From assembly GCA_002718345.1 (NCBI GenBank), contig PBDA01000018.1:1-40643 (forward strand): 40,643 bases of DNA, in the 5' to 3' direction. Origin of the DNA: Rhodospirillaceae bacterium. Its GTDB lineage: Bacteria; Pseudomonadota; Gammaproteobacteria; Steroidobacterales; Rariloculaceae. Shown in pieces: positions 1 to 8,300 of the stretch; position 1 is the stretch's first letter, and every line of letters begins with the position of its first letter. Below the pieces are notes generated by a model. That model ran no database searches and was not told the origin of the DNA. It saw nothing but the letters and a program-made list of their open reading frames with translations. The position numbers and the translations under genes are program-made.

Positions 1-186
1 AGGATTAAAATATTCTGAGGCTATGAGGTTTAAATCTGTATAACGCCAGTCTTCATTTTTACGGTCTGGGTATCCAGTTTCTAAAAAGCATTCTAATGCC
101 TCAGAGCGTATTAATTTTGATGTTTTTGAGGTATTTAGTTGTAAAATAAATTTGTCAAAAACCTCCTTTAAGTTGCTTAGATTCAC
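1..186 (-). CDS. sufD: Fe-S cluster assembly protein SufD (N-terminal part, cut by window edge)
   Basis: This is the first 62 codons of SufD, a scaffold partner of SufB and SufC in the cytosolic SufBC2D complex. The visible protein begins V-N-L-S-N-L and later contains GYPDRKNEDWRYTDLN, which matches the conserved segment of SufD seen as RKHENWKYTPL in E. coli. The start is a GTG at 186-184 that overlaps the sufC stop codon (GTGA), so the two are probably translationally coupled. There is no room for a separate promoter, so it belongs to the regulator-sufB-sufC-sufD operon. The rest of the gene, and any sufS or sufE, lies to the left of the window. Confidence 0.9.
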   Translation of the reverse strand, partial: MNLSNLKEVFDKFILQLNTSKTSKLIRSEALECFLETGYPDRKNEDWRYTDLNLIASEYFNP

Positions 187-953
187 AGAGTTTTTGCCTC
201 TGATTTAACCCAGTCATAACCTTGCTCATCGAGAGTTCTTGCCAGCCTTTGGTCCCCTGATTTTATGATGCGGCCCTCATGAAGAACATGCACATGATCT
301 GGAACCACTAGTTCTAACAGACGTTCATAATGTGTTATTAAAATGGTCGCTCTTTGGGGATCACGGAGACTGTTAATGCCAGTAGCTACAACTTTTAAAG
401 CATCCACATCAAGTCCTGAGTCTGTTTCATCTAGTACGGAAAGTTGTGGTTTGAGCACTAACATTTGTAAAATTTCATTCCTTTTTTTTTCTCCGCCTGA
501 GAAGCCTTCATTTACACTTCTATTTAAAAATTCTGTAGAAATTTGCATAAGCTCTATTTTGTCTTTAATAAGCTTCATGAATTCAAATGCATCTATTTCT
601 GAGTCTCCATTTGCAGAGCGCTGAGCATTTAGTGCTGCTTTTAAAAGATAGGCGTTATTGACCCCTGGTATTTCAACTGGATACTGGAATCCTAAAAACA
701 AACCCTTTCTGGCGCGTTCTTCTGGTTCTAAATCAAGTAGGTTTATTCCTTGATATTGGACCGAACCGTCAGTGATCTCGTAATTGTCACGACCCGCTAA
801 CACTTGGGCAAGCGTACTTTTCCCGGAGCCATTTGGTCCCATTATCGCGTGTAATTCACCTGCCTTAACATTTAAGGTTAGGCCATTTAGAATCATTCGG
901 TCATCAACACGCACATGCAAATCTTCTATCTGTAGTAACTTTTCTGTGGCCAT
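183..953 (-). CDS. sufC: Fe-S cluster assembly ATPase SufC
   Basis: SufC is the cytosolic ABC-type ATPase of the SufBC2D scaffold; ATP binding drives the shape change needed for cluster assembly. The 256-residue protein has Walker A GPNGSGKST at about residues 39-47, the ABC signature FSGGEKKR at about 151-158, Walker B LSVLDE at about 171-176 followed by the SufC-typical TDSGLDVDALK, and the switch histidine in ITHYE near 208. Length is normal for the family (about 250). It starts two bases after sufB stops and its stop overlaps the sufD start, so it is the middle of a tight operon. No transmembrane segment is present, which fits SufC and argues against a transporter. Confidence 0.97.
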   Translation of the reverse strand: MATEKLLQIEDLHVRVDDRMILNGLTLNVKAGELHAIMGPNGSGKSTLAQVLAGRDNYEITDGSVQYQGINLLDLEPEERARKGLFLGFQYPVEIPGVNNAYLLKAALNAQRSANGDSEIDAFEFMKLIKDKIELMQISTEFLNRSVNEGFSGGEKKRNEILQMLVLKPQLSVLDETDSGLDVDALKVVATGINSLRDPQRATILITHYERLLELVVPDHVHVLHEGRIIKSGDQRLARTLDEQGYDWVKSEAKTL

Positions 954-955
954 AT

Positions 956-2404
956 CTATCCTACTGCCCCTTCTAGACTGACATTGAGTAAGGCTTGGGC
1001 TTCAACTGCGAATTCCATTGGAAGCTCTTTAAAAACCTCTCTACAAAATCCATTTACAATCATATTGACGGTATCTTCTTCTGAGATTCCTCGCTGACGA
1101 CAGTAAAATAATTGATCCTCACTTATTTTGGATGTCGTAGCTTCATGCTCAATTTTTGCACTTCGATTACGCGATTCAACGGCGGGAAAAGTGTGTGCTC
1201 CACATTGGTCGCCAATTAAAAGTGAGTCACACTGAGTGTAATTACGAGCTCCGCGCGCAGTTGGCATGACACGAACTAGGCCTCTATAGGAATTCTCAGC
1301 CTTACCAGCGGATATACCTTTAGAGATTATAGTGCTTCGAGTATTTGCACCGATATGAGTCATTTTTGTCCCAGTATCCGCTTGCTGAAAATTATTAGCC
1401 ACAGCAACAGAGTAGAATTCACCAATTGAATTCTCTCCCCTAAGAACGCAACTTGGGTATTTCCATGTAATGGCAGAGCCTGTTTCTACTTGGGTCCAGG
1501 AAATTTTTGAATTAGCGCCTCTGCAGTCTCCACGTTTAGTTACAAAGTTATATATGCCGCCAATACCGTTTTCATCTCCGGGATACCAGTTTTGGACTGT
1601 GGAATACTTAATCTCTGCATCCTCAAGAGCAACTAACTCAACGACAGCAGCGTGTAGTTGATTTTCATCACGCATTGGTGCAGTACACCCTTCCAAGTAA
1701 CTAACATGACTGGCCTCATCAGCAATTATGAGCGTTCGTTCAAATTGACCTGTATTGGCTGCATTAATTCTAAAGTATGTAGAAAGTTCCATTGGACATC
1801 GAACTCCTTTGGGTACGTATACAAATGAACCGTCACTGAAAACAGCAGAATTCAGTGCTGAAAAAAAGTTATCCCGAGGAGGTACAACGCTACCTAGGTA
1901 TTTTTCTATCAGCTCTGGATGGTTTTGAACAGCTTCTGAAAATGAACAAAAAATTACGCCAGCTTCACTCAATTTTTTCTTAAAGGTTGTTGCTACAGAT
2001 ACACTATCAAATACAGCATCAACAGCTACTCCTGCAAGCTTTGCGCGCTCATGGAGAGGTATCCCAAGCTTGTCGTATGTTTCTAATAGTTTTGGATCAA
2101 CCTCATCTAGACTTTTCGGGGCATCATCTAAATTTTTTGGGGCGGCAAAATAGGAGATGCTTTGATAGTCGATTGGAGTATATCTAACGTGTGCCCAAGT
2201 AGGCTCCTTCATTGTTAGCCAATGCCGGTATGATTTTAGGCGCCAATTAGTAAGAAATTCTGGTTCATTTTTCTTTTTAGAAATTAATTTAACAACATCC
2301 TCGTCGAGGCCTGGCGGAACTAATTCTTGTTCAATATCAGTAACAAAGCCATGCTGATATTTTTGTTTTACAAGATCAGAAAATTCTTTATCTTTAGTTT
2401 TCAT
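956..2404 (-). CDS. sufB: Fe-S cluster assembly protein SufB
   Basis: SufB is the scaffold subunit on which the nascent cluster forms, in complex with SufC and SufD. The 482-residue protein is close to the usual length (about 480-495). Diagnostic stretches include [36 protein letters not shown], the TKMTHIG segment, and a C-terminal part ([16 protein letters not shown], then NGFCREVF, ending [10 protein letters not shown]) that is nearly identical in pattern to E. coli SufB. It follows the Rrf2-type regulator gene with a 21-base gap and is therefore expected to be expressed from the palindrome-containing promoter at about 2907-2947. No strong Shine-Dalgarno sequence is visible before its ATG. 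Confidence 0.97.
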   Translation of the reverse strand: MKTKDKEFSDLVKQKYQHGFVTDIEQELVPPGLDEDVVKLISKKKNEPEFLTNWRLKSYRHWLTMKEPTWAHVRYTPIDYQSISYFAAPKNLDDAPKSLDEVDPKLLETYDKLGIPLHERAKLAGVAVDAVFDSVSVATTFKKKLSEAGVIFCSFSEAVQNHPELIEKYLGSVVPPRDNFFSALNSAVFSDGSFVYVPKGVRCPMELSTYFRINAANTGQFERTLIIADEASHVSYLEGCTAPMRDENQLHAAVVELVALEDAEIKYSTVQNWYPGDENGIGGIYNFVTKRGDCRGANSKISWTQVETGSAITWKYPSCVLRGENSIGEFYSVAVANNFQQADTGTKMTHIGANTRSTIISKGISAGKAENSYRGLVRVMPTARGARNYTQCDSLLIGDQCGAHTFPAVESRNRSAKIEHEATTSKISEDQLFYCRQRGISEEDTVNMIVNGFCREVFKELPMEFAVEAQALLNVSLEGAVG

Positions 2405-2425
2405 CGTTATGATAATACTAACCTT

Positions 2426-2887
2426 TTAGGATAGTTTATTTCTCCTATTTAAGGGGTGCGTGAAATTCTGCTGGGTTGTTGATTGAGTGCTTTGTTGCAA
2501 GTCAGTCAAGCTGACTTCTTCGAGGGCCTTTCTGATTTTTATATTTATACGTTGCCAAGCACTACCAACTTGACAAAATGATTCTAAATTACATAGGCCA
2601 TGTTCAGAACTACATTCAGTTATAGCAACTGGACCCTCGAGAGCATCAATTATTTGAGCAGCACTTATCTCTTCTGGGGGCCTTGCTAGTGTATAGCCAC
2701 CTTGAGCCCCGCGTTGAGAAGTGACCAAGCCTGCTTGGCTAAGCGCTTTAAGGAGTTTGCTCACAGTGGGTCGTGCTAAGTGAGTACTTTCAGCTACCTG
2801 GTGTGCACTGTATATACCCTCTTTTTCTAACGCTAATTGTGCCAGAATAAGAGTGCCATAGTCAGTGAGCTTGCTGATTCTTAGCAT
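2426..2887 (-). CDS. Rrf2/IscR-type transcriptional regulator of the suf operon
   Basis: An Rrf2-family DNA-binding regulator of 153 residues that probably senses Fe-S status. The N-terminal winged helix begins MLRISKLTDYG, with the recognition region around TVSKLLKALSQAGLV and the family wing RGAQGGYTLAR. Three cysteines at about residues 92, 99 and 105 match the cluster-ligand spacing of IscR (92, 98, 104). I chose the ATG at 2887 because it has an AAGGA ribosome-binding site seven bases upstream and because the protein then starts as IscR does; a longer reading to 2974 would run through the promoter. It heads the suf operon, an arrangement known from xanthomonads and other gammaproteobacteria, and probably represses its own promoter. 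Confidence 0.93.
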   Translation of the reverse strand: MLRISKLTDYGTLILAQLALEKEGIYSAHQVAESTHLARPTVSKLLKALSQAGLVTSQRGAQGGYTLARPPEEISAAQIIDALEGPVAITECSSEHGLCNLESFCQVGSAWQRINIKIRKALEEVSLTDLQQSTQSTTQQNFTHPLNRRNKLS

Positions 2888-2906
2888 AAGAGAGTCCTTG
2901 CCAATC

Positions 2907-2947
2907 TTAAATAGTACAATTTTAGTACTATTTAATGATTGGCGCAA
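2907..2947 (-). promoter_or_regulatory. Promoter of the suf operon with perfect operator palindrome
   Basis: An 11-base arm TTAAATAGTAC (2907-2917) is followed by a 7-base spacer and its exact reverse complement GTACTATTTAA (2925-2935). On the minus strand a -35-like TTGCGC (2942-2947) and a -10-like TAAAAT (2919-2924) are separated by 17 bases, so the -10 falls in the palindrome spacer. The regulator's ATG lies at 2887. This is the layout of an autorepressed promoter and the site resembles type 1 IscR sites in size and symmetry. Binding is inferred. Confidence 0.72.
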
Positions 2948-3033
2948 AATTGTGATGTCAGTTGCTGCATTCAAAATTATTTAGTCAAACTAGAGGGCAA
3001 AGGAAAGGCATACTGAGCTAGCAGCAGAGATAG

Positions 3034-4449
3034 TTATTCTGTGGTACTTATTTGATAGGTTTCCAATTCAGATTCAAATCTTGCTCGATCAATGATATTT
3101 ACATCAGGCGCTTCCAATGCCAATTGAATTTGAGTCAAAGCATCAGGGTAGTTACCAATGCTCGCATAATAGTGGGACATATAGTGATGAGCGTTACCCA
3201 TATCTCCATCAGCATCAGCCGCTCGTGCAATAAGACGAAACTGTTCTGGTGTAGGAGTTGAATTATTAAGAAGATCAAGAAGGATTCTATGTGCTTCCTT
3301 AGCATGACCGGATGTAATTAAGGCATTAGCATAGCTATTTGTGAGAGGGACATTTCGTGGGAATAACTCAATTGCATTTGCGTATTTATCAAGCGCAATA
3401 TCAATTTGATTATTTTTTACTAATGATTCTGCTTCACCTATACGAAATGCAATGACACCCGGGAATTCAAAGACTAAATTTCCAAATTCACGCTGAGCAT
3501 CATCATCTAGTCCAAGCTCTGAAAGACTAAGCGCAAAACCATATCTATCACCAACATTTTCATTATTAATCTGAATGCGGGTACGCAGTGAGTCAAATGC
3601 CACATCAGCTCTCGGTGCTTGCAAAACTTCTAGGCGTGTCTTCATGATTTGATATTCTGTACTGCTACTGACTACCTTGCTTGGCAACAATCTTGCTCGA
3701 TCGCGAGCCTCGGCTATACGCTCAGTTGTTACAGGGTGGGTGCGAAGTATCGCTGGACCTCCTGTACCGTATCTTCTGGATAATTTTTCAAAAAAAGTAC
3801 CCATCCCCGATGGATCAAATCCGGCTGAAGAAAGCGTTCTAATGCCAATGCGGTCAGCTTCATGTTCATTAGCCCGGGTAAAATTTATTTGCCTTTGTAT
3901 TGCCGCACCTTGAGTGGCAGTTACGAGCCCACCTATTGCATTACCTCTGACATCAGTTGTTAGGCCAATAATCATTGTGGCGATTGTTGCAGCCATAGAT
4001 AACATGCCACTTCTTTGGTTATCGTAGGCGCGCCGTGCCAAATGTCGTTGAGTCACGTGAGCTATTTCATGGGCTAAGACGCCAGCAAGTTCACTTTCAG
4101 TTTCACTCGCAAGTATTAGGCCTACATGGACCCCTATAAAGCCGCCAGGTAGTGCAAAGGCATTGATTGTTTCATCGTCAATCATAAAAAATTCAAAATC
4201 TTGTCCACCGTTACTGGCATGTCCGACTAGTTGTGATCCCAGTGTGTTGATGTATTCTGTGACAAGCGCATCTTCCATGATTGCGCCACTACCTCTAAGT
4301 TGAGTAATGACACTTTTGCCAATTTGGGCTTCCTCAGTTTTATTTATCACTGAGTCACCACGACTGCCAAAATCAGGAAGAGTGACCTCCTGTGGCACAC
4401 TAGAAGCACAGTATGTAATAGATAAAATTAATATTAGAAAACGAACCAT
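3034..4449 (-). CDS. bepA: Periplasmic M48 metalloprotease with TPR domain (BepA/YfgC family)
   Basis: A 471-residue zinc protease of the BepA type, which in E. coli (487 aa) assists or degrades outer-membrane proteins stalled at the BAM complex. A signal peptide (MVRFLILILSITYCASS) directs export. The zinc motif HEIAH is at about residues 127-131 and the third-ligand region NEHEADR at about 194-200. The C-terminal half, from about residue 290, reads as TPR-like helices (for example NNQIDIALDKYANAIELFP). It lies next to bcp, dapA and a BamC-like lipoprotein, a set also clustered in Pseudomonas, which fits an envelope quality-control role. The symbol rests on domain order and context. Confidence 0.88.
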   Translation of the reverse strand: MVRFLILILSITYCASSVPQEVTLPDFGSRGDSVINKTEEAQIGKSVITQLRGSGAIMEDALVTEYINTLGSQLVGHASNGGQDFEFFMIDDETINAFALPGGFIGVHVGLILASETESELAGVLAHEIAHVTQRHLARRAYDNQRSGMLSMAATIATMIIGLTTDVRGNAIGGLVTATQGAAIQRQINFTRANEHEADRIGIRTLSSAGFDPSGMGTFFEKLSRRYGTGGPAILRTHPVTTERIAEARDRARLLPSKVVSSSTEYQIMKTRLEVLQAPRADVAFDSLRTRIQINNENVGDRYGFALSLSELGLDDDAQREFGNLVFEFPGVIAFRIGEAESLVKNNQIDIALDKYANAIELFPRNVPLTNSYANALITSGHAKEAHRILLDLLNNSTPTPEQFRLIARAADADGDMGNAHHYMSHYYASIGNYPDALTQIQLALEAPDVNIIDRARFESELETYQISTTE

Positions 4450-4491
4450 TTTTAAATTCGGTCACACTTTTTTAAGAAACATAATCTAATT

Positions 4492-4959
4492 CTAAAGTTG
4501 CTCACATGCAGAAATTACCTCATCCACATGACCCTTAACTCTAACTTTTCTCCATTCTTTTCTAAGTATACCTCTATCATCGATGAGGAAAGTGCTTCTT
4601 TCAATGCCAAGGTATTTTTTTCCATACATATTTTTTTCCTTTATTACATCAAATTCTTTGCAAAGTTTTTCATCATGATCAGAGATTAATTCAAAGGGAA
4701 AGTTCTGGTTTTTTTTGAACTTTTCGTGAGATTCTAGGCTATCTCGAGATACGCCAAGAATAACTGTATTTTTCTTATTGAATAAGTCAAAATTATCACG
4801 AAAATCTTGACCTTGTTGGGTACACCCAGGGGTACTATCTTTAGGGTAAAAATAAAGAACTATATTTTTACCTCTCAGATCTTTTGATTTAATAGTTTTC
4901 TGGCTTGTGGCACTAGCGCTAAAATCTGGTATCTTCTTGCCGGTTTGTATTAAGGGCAT
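4492..4959 (-). CDS. bcp: Peroxiredoxin of the BCP/PrxQ family (thiol peroxidase)
   Basis: A 155-residue cytosolic peroxiredoxin expected to reduce hydroperoxides. The peroxidatic cysteine is C46 in PGCTQQGQDFRD, after the typical YFYPKDSTPGCT motif. The resolving cysteine that E. coli BCP carries five residues later (PGCTVQAC) is replaced by glutamine, and the alternative position found in other PrxQ proteins (in the segment here reading SHEKFKKNQNF) also lacks cysteine. C100 sits where E. coli has a cysteine that is not the resolving one. The enzyme may therefore work by a 1-Cys mechanism. A good AGGAG site lies eight bases before the ATG. It is divergent from dapA, as in related gammaproteobacteria. 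Confidence 0.93.
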   Translation of the reverse strand: MPLIQTGKKIPDFSASATSQKTIKSKDLRGKNIVLYFYPKDSTPGCTQQGQDFRDNFDLFNKKNTVILGVSRDSLESHEKFKKNQNFPFELISDHDEKLCKEFDVIKEKNMYGKKYLGIERSTFLIDDRGILRKEWRKVRVKGHVDEVISACEQL

Positions 4960-5020
4960 TTGTTGGTCTCCTGCACGTGTATGTTCCTAATAAGAAACTA
5001 TTTCATCTAAACTCATTACT

Positions 5021-5157
5021 AGATAAGCTTATCTACAGGCTTATTTTACCTAGATAAAATGGTCTTGTAATTTATGAGATAAGTACGTTTGTAGATGGAT
5101 GGTTGCGACTTGGGAGTCGTCTAAGTACCATCGCGACCAGTTTTAAGAGAGGCTAAA
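5021..5157 (+). promoter_or_regulatory. dapA leader with palindromes and alternative hairpins
   Basis: The bcp-dapA spacer holds a perfect 14-base palindrome AGATAAGCTTATCT (5021-5034) and an inverted repeat TTATCTA/TAGATAA (5029-5035 and 5051-5057). Nearer dapA, two RNA folds compete: GATGGT/ACCATC (5098-5103 and 5127-5132) enclosing CGACT/AGTCG (5106-5110 and 5115-5119), or GGTTGCGA/TCGCGACC (5101-5108 and 5131-5138, one G-U pair). A GAGAGG ribosome site (5147-5152) follows. It is too small for a lysine riboswitch, and no known class is recognised. Confidence 0.4.
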
Positions 5158-6048
5158 ATGGTTTTTACTGGTAGTATCGTAGCTTTGGTAACCCCGATGG
5201 ATAGTTCTGGTGCGGTTGATGAGTCTCGTCTTGAGGGATTGATTAATTTTCATTTAGAAGCGGGAACGGAAGCTTTTGTTATAGCTGGTACAACTGGTGA
5301 ATCTGCTACCTTAAGTAAGGATGAACATATTTTCCTTATTCAACGGGCATGTGAACTGGTAGATTCACGCGTACCGGTTATTGCAGGTACTGGGTCTAAC
5401 TCAACATCTCAGACACTTGATTTATCAATAGCCGTAGATTCTCTGCCAATTAGCGGATTTCTTGTGGTTACGCCTTATTACAATAAGCCAACTCAGCGCG
5501 GAATGATTGAACACTTTTCTGTTGTGGCAGATTCTGTAGAGAAACCTGTACTTTTGTACAATGTTCCGGGTCGTACTGGCGTGGATTTACTACCAGATAC
5601 TGTGACAAAGCTATCGGCACACGACAATATAGTTGGTATTAAGGAAGCAACCGGAGATCTTAAAAGGGTACAAAGTTTACGTAATACCTGTGGTTCTGAT
5701 TTTTCCCTACTAAGCGGAGATGATATTACTGCTTGCGATTTTATGTTGCGTGGTGGTGATGGGGTTATTTCTGTAACAGCTAACGTCGCGCCACAAGCAA
5801 TGCGCCTAATTTGTGATGCAGCTCGATCTGGGAATCATGCAGATGCAGAAATGGCTGATGAGCAACTTCGCTCACTTCACGACACTCTTTTTATTGAAAG
5901 CAATCCGATACCTGTCAAATGGGCAATGATGCAGTTAAAGCTTGTAGGAGATGGTATACGATTACCTCTTACCACGCTTAATGAAGAGCATCACAATATT
6001 CTTATTGAGTCCATGGTCCAAGCAGGGATCGAGGTCAATAAGAATTGA
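5158..6048 (+). CDS. dapA: 4-hydroxy-tetrahydrodipicolinate synthase
   Basis: DapA condenses pyruvate with aspartate semialdehyde, the first committed step of lysine and diaminopimelate synthesis. The 296-residue protein has the TIM-barrel signatures expected: TTGES near 45-49, VTPYYNKPTQRG with its tyrosines at about 107-108, LYNVPGRTG with Y134 and R139, and the Schiff-base lysine K162 in GIKEATGD. These correspond to Y133, R138 and K161 of the E. coli enzyme. The ATG has a GAGAGG site five bases upstream. The BamC-like lipoprotein gene starts four bases after its stop, the same dapA-bamC pairing as in E. coli and Pseudomonas. Confidence 0.97.
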   Translation: MVFTGSIVALVTPMDSSGAVDESRLEGLINFHLEAGTEAFVIAGTTGESATLSKDEHIFLIQRACELVDSRVPVIAGTGSNSTSQTLDLSIAVDSLPISGFLVVTPYYNKPTQRGMIEHFSVVADSVEKPVLLYNVPGRTGVDLLPDTVTKLSAHDNIVGIKEATGDLKRVQSLRNTCGSDFSLLSGDDITACDFMLRGGDGVISVTANVAPQAMRLICDAARSGNHADAEMADEQLRSLHDTLFIESNPIPVKWAMMQLKLVGDGIRLPLTTLNEEHHNILIESMVQAGIEVNKN

Positions 6049-6052
6049 ATTA

Positions 6053-6328
6053 ATGTTGCGTATGGTCACAGCTTGTTTTGTTTTTTTATGGTGCTGTAGC
6101 GCATGTAGTATTGTTGAATTTCAATTGAGTTGTTTGGATCAAGACCGTTATCTAGATAACGGAGATATTGGGGTAATTCAAATTCCAGATGACTTGGATT
6201 CGCCCGATCAAGCTAATGCCTTGCAAATTCCAGAGAACACAGTAACTGATCAAAGTGCTTTTGTTACTAACTCGGAGAGTTGTACAGAATCACCCCCTGA
6301 TTTTTACCAGGAAGGACTTCCAGGATAA
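6053..6328 (+). CDS. Short BamC-like (NlpB) outer-membrane lipoprotein
   Basis: A 91-residue lipoprotein immediately after dapA. A short signal peptide ends in the lipobox-like C-S-A-C, giving an acylated cysteine at about residue 18. The segment RYLDNGDIGVIQIPDDLDSP and the following ALQIPEN match the pattern of the unstructured N-terminal part of BamC that binds BamD (a YL motif, an IP motif with 'DLD', then a second IP). BamC normally has about 340-380 residues with two helix-grip domains; both are absent here. The reading frame ends cleanly with no following remnant before the convergent kinase gene 11 bases away, so it looks like a reduced protein, not a frameshift. Start at 6053; an alternative ATG is at 6062. 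Confidence 0.62.
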   Translation: MLRMVTACFVFLWCCSACSIVEFQLSCLDQDRYLDNGDIGVIQIPDDLDSPDQANALQIPENTVTDQSAFVTNSESCTESPPDFYQEGLPG

Positions 6329-6339
6329 TTTAGTAGTCA

Positions 6340-7230
6340 TTACCGATAAAACGTATTTAAAATTTGATGGTTAGTTCCTAAGACCATAGTGACATCAGCA
6401 ATTTTCGGCAAACGATCAATATTTGATCTTGTTATTCGCTCGTAATGTTGAATAAATTTGTTTATTTGTTGAGTGTCCATTATTCCTGATTTTGAGGAGT
6501 GTGATTTTTGAGCAAGCTTGGTTTCTTGTTCTTGGCGCCAATGATGTACTGCAGAAATATTTGGCGCTTGGAGAAAAATTAACTTATCAAATAATTGAAA
6601 TAGATCTGGATAGTTATTACGTAATTGATTGTTAACGTACGTTCTCCAAGTTGCATCAACATCTTTTTTTTCTTCCAACTCATTTATTGGATTGGAAAGT
6701 AAAGTGTCAGCTTGTGCCTCGCTACCAAGACACCAGCCCTCAAAAATAACAGCATCTATTGGACCAAAAACAGTAGGCCAGTTATTAGAAGATAATCGAT
6801 CATCTATTGATTTATCGAACCTTGGTAGCTTTAGTGTTTCATTTTTTTTTAATTTTCTGAGTTTTGTGAGGGTTTGTATGCAAAAATTTAGATCATGGGT
6901 GCCAGGAGCTCCACGAGTACTAAGTAATGGATGAATGTTTTTTCCTAAGTTTTTACGTTCCGATCGCGTAAAGTAAAAATCGTCAAGAGATAACCTTGCA
7001 ACAGACCAATCATACTTTTTTCTCAAAGCTAGTTTGAGAAATTTGGCTAATGTTGTTTTTCCGGTGCCCTGTGCACCGCTTATAGCAAAAATCTCTGTAC
7101 CGGACTGCTTTATGTTCCTTAGCCAGTCTGAAAGAGGCAGGTAATGATTCTTAATGACACCATGAAAACCCTTTGGTAATTGGTGTCTATGCATAAAAGC
7201 AGAGATTTGTTCTGAGTTAAGGTCTGCCAT
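6340..7230 (-). CDS. P-loop kinase of the D-glycerate 3-kinase (GLYK/Tda10) family
   Basis: A 296-residue P-loop kinase. Walker A is GAQGTGKT at about residues 52-59; the segment SLDDFYFTRSERKNLG near 81-96 and the later STRGAPGTHDLN match the DDFY and RGxPGTHD signatures of plant-type glycerate 3-kinases and their Tda10 relatives. Family knowledge suggests phosphorylation of D-glycerate to 3-phosphoglycerate, feeding glycolysis or serine synthesis. The ATG at 7230 gives an N-terminus ending in NHYLPLSDWL, like homologues; an in-frame TTG at 7293 would add 21 residues (MFLSDLIL...). Neither start has a strong ribosome site. It lies next to the aldolase gene, another carbon-metabolism enzyme. 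Substrate is not proven. Confidence 0.78.
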   Translation of the reverse strand: MADLNSEQISAFMHRHQLPKGFHGVIKNHYLPLSDWLRNIKQSGTEIFAISGAQGTGKTTLAKFLKLALRKKYDWSVARLSLDDFYFTRSERKNLGKNIHPLLSTRGAPGTHDLNFCIQTLTKLRKLKKNETLKLPRFDKSIDDRLSSNNWPTVFGPIDAVIFEGWCLGSEAQADTLLSNPINELEEKKDVDATWRTYVNNQLRNNYPDLFQLFDKLIFLQAPNISAVHHWRQEQETKLAQKSHSSKSGIMDTQQINKFIQHYERITRSNIDRLPKIADVTMVLGTNHQILNTFYR

Positions 7231-7380
7231 TTCACTAAATGCAAATAAACGTTCTACTCTTGGGAGAGCTAAAATCAAATCACTTAAAAACAACGTATTA
7301 AGATATTACATGACGACTGCCAGATAATGATATTCCCAGATGCACAAAAGAATCTTTAGTCCAAGGAAGTTGGGCTATCT

Positions 7381-8274
7381 TTATGTGCACGATGCATCAA
7401 AAATTGATTGGATAGAGGTATCAAGAGCCGTATTAAATTCTTTGTCAGATTGTTGGTCATTGAGGCTTTCTGTTAGTGCGCGTGAAAAACTAGCAATCAT
7501 GCCGTTATTTAGACTTAGCCTGTGATTTGCTTCTACCCTAGTATAACCGCCAGATAAAGCGACCAGTCTGAGAAGATTAGGATGATTTTTGCAGGAATCA
7601 TAGAAGTTAGGTTGTTCTGGTAATGTTAGCTTGAAAATTACCATTTCATCTGCGGTTAGTTCATCAAGATGAATGAGAAGTTGATCTCTTAGCAAGGTTT
7701 CTGCATGTGCTTTATCACTAGCATGAATATCAACTTCCGGTTCAATGATAGGGGTTAATCCAGCACTTATTATTTTCTTGCCAACTTCAAATTGTTGGGC
7801 TACAACTTTCTCAATACCCTTTTTATTGGCTGATTTAATTACAGAGCGCATTTTTGTGCCAAAAACATCATTATCCTTGGCTTTTTTTAAAATATTCATA
7901 AGGGTTGGATTTGGGTTCATTACTTGAACACCATCTGTTTCTTCATCTAAACCTTTATCTATCTTTAAAAATGGCGCAACATTTTTTTGCTCCCAAAGGT
8001 AGCTTGCTGTATTCATCCCATTAATTTTTCGATCCAATGTGTTTTCAAAAAGAATAGCTCCGAGTATTCTGTCGCCATCAAATGCAGGGCTGGTAATTAT
8101 TCGACTGCGCATTTGATGAACAACTGAAAACATTTCCTCATCATTCTGGTAAGCATCTTCACCAATACCATATAGTTGGAGTGCCTTCGGCGTGCTACCA
8201 CCGCTTTGATCAAGAGCAGCAATGAAGCCATTAGCGCTTTTCACTTTATTTAATTGATTTTCATAGTTAGACAT
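7381..8274 (-). CDS. Fructose-bisphosphate aldolase, class I
   Basis: A 297-residue class I (Schiff-base) aldolase cleaving fructose 1,6-bisphosphate. The N-terminus GFIAALDQSGGSTPKAL, the segment IIEPEVDI with active-site glutamates at about 178-180, the lysine K215 in IFKLTLPE and the ALSGGYTR phosphate-binding segment are typical of the bacterial single-domain members. I place the start at the ATG at 8274, which has an AGGTG site seven bases upstream; the frame stays open further but only across the tRNA-Ser gene. The tRNA ends 26 bases before the start codon with no terminator visible, so the two are probably co-transcribed. Class I aldolases need no zinc and work well in the gluconeogenic direction, which fits a genome with ppsA. 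Confidence 0.92.
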   Translation of the reverse strand: MSNYENQLNKVKSANGFIAALDQSGGSTPKALQLYGIGEDAYQNDEEMFSVVHQMRSRIITSPAFDGDRILGAILFENTLDRKINGMNTASYLWEQKNVAPFLKIDKGLDEETDGVQVMNPNPTLMNILKKAKDNDVFGTKMRSVIKSANKKGIEKVVAQQFEVGKKIISAGLTPIIEPEVDIHASDKAHAETLLRDQLLIHLDELTADEMVIFKLTLPEQPNFYDSCKNHPNLLRLVALSGGYTRVEANHRLSLNNGMIASFSRALTESLNDQQSDKEFNTALDTSIQSIFDASCT

Positions 8275-8300
8275 TGGGTTACACCTATTTTTTTCAAATG

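Noticed and set aside
2888-2974. Longer version of the suf regulator
   Set aside because: The extra 29 codons lie over the palindrome and promoter, and IscR-type proteins start MRL/MLRxSK.
5021-5157. Lysine riboswitch before dapA
   Set aside because: The leader is far shorter than the roughly 170-nt lysine aptamer and lacks its conserved junction segments.
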